Source: an uncultured Bacilli bacterium
GTDB lineage: Bacteria > Bacillota_I > Bacilli_A > RF39 > UBA660
Direction of reading: 5' to 3'
DNA: 16,175 nucleotides
Assembly (NCBI GenBank): GCA_910586295.1
Contig: CAJUGE010000055.1
Location: 1 to 16,175 of the forward strand
A program made the position numbers and the translations under genes. Shown piece after piece: positions 15,136-16,175 of this stretch (within the stretch, counting starts at the first letter, position 1; each line of letters begins with the position of its first letter). The notes under the pieces were generated by a model. That model was not told the origin of the DNA. It did no database searches and saw nothing but the letters and a program-made list of their open reading frames with translations.

Positions 15136-15193
15136 AGAGCAATTATATCACAAAATTAAAAACATTTTGAAGTGTATAAATCACAAAATTCAC

Positions 15194-15944
15194 TTACATA
15201 GAATCAAAATGATGATAAGCAACACCTAAATTTTCACAATCATTATTTTTCCTTATTCTTTTATAATCTCTGAGAATAGATGAATGATTCTTAAAATACC
15301 CCTCATCTTCATAGTCCACTTCATAAATAGTATCTATTTTTTTATTATATTTTTTTGCTAACTCTATTTCTTCCTTTATATTTTCACTAGTCCTAGTTAT
15401 CTTATAATTCATAACAGATATACCATCACAGTTCTTAACTACCTCTTCTAATAAATCTGCATCTATCGTATCAAACCAATAAGGAATAGAAAGTATCATT
15501 TCTAAATCATTATCTTTAATATATTGGTATGCCTTTTTTATCTCCTCCACATATATTTTAAAGTCTTCTACTTGTAAAACTTCTTCTTTTTCACTAACAT
15601 AAGGCTCAATATCCAAAACTATACCGCTTATCTTATTAGTAGCCATATTATTAAACTCTATTACGCTATCGACCTTACGCTTAATTTTAGAAAACCCTGA
15701 GACTTTTCCCCAAGAAGGATCTCCTCCTAAATAATAAACTTTAATATCCCTACTATTCATTTCTTTAATAAAAGAGTCATCTACATTTTCAAAGAAATCA
15801 CTATCAAGACTCTGATATATCACATTAATATCATAGTCTTTTATAACACTCTCAAACTTCTCTTTATCACTACTAATTGTACTCAAATGCCATGAATAAA
15901 GTATCCTATCATAATTACTATTATCTTCTTTCTCTATATTATCA
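15194..15944 (-). CDS. TIM-barrel, glycosidase-like protein, 3' exon of a gene split by a group II intron
   Basis: The 249 codons visible are the C-terminal part of a secreted or cytoplasmic TIM-barrel protein; the 5' part lies beyond the window. Barrel strands can be followed: NVIYQSL (40-46), IKVYYLGGDPSW (67-78), ISGIVLDIEPY (105-115), LEMILSIPYW (147-156), CDGISVMNYK (172-181), KKIDTIYEVDYEDEGYF (201-217) and a final LGVAYHHFDSM. The D-I-E at the end of strand 4 and Tyr near the end of later strands resemble GH18-type or related glycoside hydrolases, so a sugar-cleaving role is plausible but not proven. A TTG at 15886 could be mistaken for the start, but the frame stays open upstream (D-N-I-E-K-E...) with no ribosome site, right up to the intron boundary at 15945. 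The first exon base, T, completes a codon begun in the upstream exon. Confidence 0.75.
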
Positions 15945-16175
15945 GTCGAGTAGACAACTCGACCCCACCTCTCTTTCTTTTGTTTTAATGAGAGGTTAGT
16001 CTATCGCCCCTCACAAAACCGTACGTGCAGTTTTCCTGCATACGGCTTTTCATATCATCTTTAAACTCTTCTTTACTCCATATATCTACGATTATCGTAG
16101 CTTCTGGTATTTCTAACGATTTCCATATTCTGAGGAAATCTTTATATTTAATCTTCCTTTTCTGACCTCGTTTCC
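15945..16175 (-). mobile_element. Group II intron, 3' part (domains IV-end, V and VI)
   Basis: The 3' end of a group II intron, truncated by the window edge. Domain V is at 16016-16048: AAGCCGTATGCAG, loop GAAAA, CTGCACGTACGGTTT, with the catalytic AGC triad. Domain VI follows: TAGAC (near 16000) pairs with GTCTA near the 3' end, with an inner ACCTCTC/GAGAGGT arm. The intron should end ...CTACTCGAC at 15945, with the A seven bases from the end as likely branch point. It lies in the same orientation as the gene it splits, as splicing requires. The reverse transcriptase reading frame runs through domain V. Confidence 0.88.
15985..16175 (-). CDS. Group II intron reverse transcriptase/maturase, C-terminal end (partial)
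   Basis: The last 62 codons of the intron-encoded protein; the 5' part, including the RT and most of the maturase domain, is outside the window. RGQKRKIKYKDFLRIW and IPEATIIVDIWSKEE match the C-terminal region of bacterial group II intron RTs. The frame then continues through domain V, where it reads RMQENCTYGFVRG, and stops at TAA (15985-15987) inside domain VI. Such read-through of domain V is seen in many annotated RTs of this type. Nothing in the visible part suggests inactivation. Confidence 0.85.
   Translation of the reverse strand, partial: KRGQKRKIKYKDFLRIWKSLEIPEATIIVDIWSKEEFKDDMKSRMQENCTYGFVRGDRLTSH

Noticed and set aside
15884..15886. TTG as start codon of the TIM-barrel protein
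   Set aside because: No ribosome site, and the frame stays open and protein-like upstream to the intron boundary, so it is an internal Leu codon.
147..16175. CRISPR array, tRNA, rRNA, transposase or phage genes
   Set aside because: No spaced direct repeats, cloverleaf or rRNA sequence, or transposase or phage signatures were seen; the only mobile element found is the group II intron.

Overview
The window is very AT-rich DNA from a Gram-positive (monoderm) bacterium of the Bacilli/Mollicutes-related kind, probably a poorly cultured lineage. The reasons are the strong Shine-Dalgarno sites, the TTGACA/TATAAT promoters with 17-bp spacers, the tmcAL / yceD / rpmF neighbourhood known from Bacillus, a Tad pilus without secretin, and a tmRNA tag ending in Phe-Ala as in Mollicutes. 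TGA acts as a stop (one M16 gene and yceD end on it) and TGG encodes Trp, so this is the standard bacterial code, not the Mycoplasma code. I could not assign a genus. Layout, left to right. (1) 147-2243, minus: a membrane-anchored surface protein with two InlB-type B-repeats and several bacterial Ig-like domains. Bases 1-146 after it hold nothing I can name. (2) 2393-4904, minus: two overlapping M16 metallopeptidase-like genes, one catalytic and one lacking the zinc site (a YmfH/YmfF-like pair), ending in a terminator from which the surface gene's promoter starts. (3) 5128-5486, minus: the tmRNA gene ssrA, with a consensus promoter, a terminator and an unusual predicted tag. (4) 5538-7163, minus: an ABC-F ATPase with its own promoter. 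(5) 7323-8020, minus: yceD and rpmF, overlapping by ATGA; the L32 protein carries a short N-terminal leader resembling the Prp protease site of L27. (6) 8221-9345, plus: tmcAL, divergent from yceD. (7) 9387-14494, minus: an eight-gene Tad pilus operon (Flp pilin, second type IV-like pilin, two TadE-like proteins, CpaE, CpaF, TadB, TadC), nearly all genes touching or overlapping. (8) 14564-14854, plus: a DUF192 gene, divergent from the Tad operon and apparently leaderless. (9) 14851-15135, minus: a C-terminal remnant of an AAA/DUF4143 ATPase. (10) 15194-16175, minus: the 3' exon of a TIM-barrel, glycosidase-like gene interrupted by the 3' end of a group II intron whose reverse transcriptase runs off the window edge. 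How the parts fit: the left half is mainly translation and quality control (tmRNA, ABC-F, L32, YceD, TmcAL) mixed with processing peptidases; the right half is a surface-appendage locus. CpaF powers assembly, TadB and TadC form the membrane platform, CpaE positions the machine, and four class III-type prepilin-like proteins are the exported parts. No prepilin peptidase is in the window, so it must be encoded elsewhere. Strongest leads for follow-up: the L32 leader, the intron-split gene, the cysteine-paired pilins and the tmRNA tag and T-loop.
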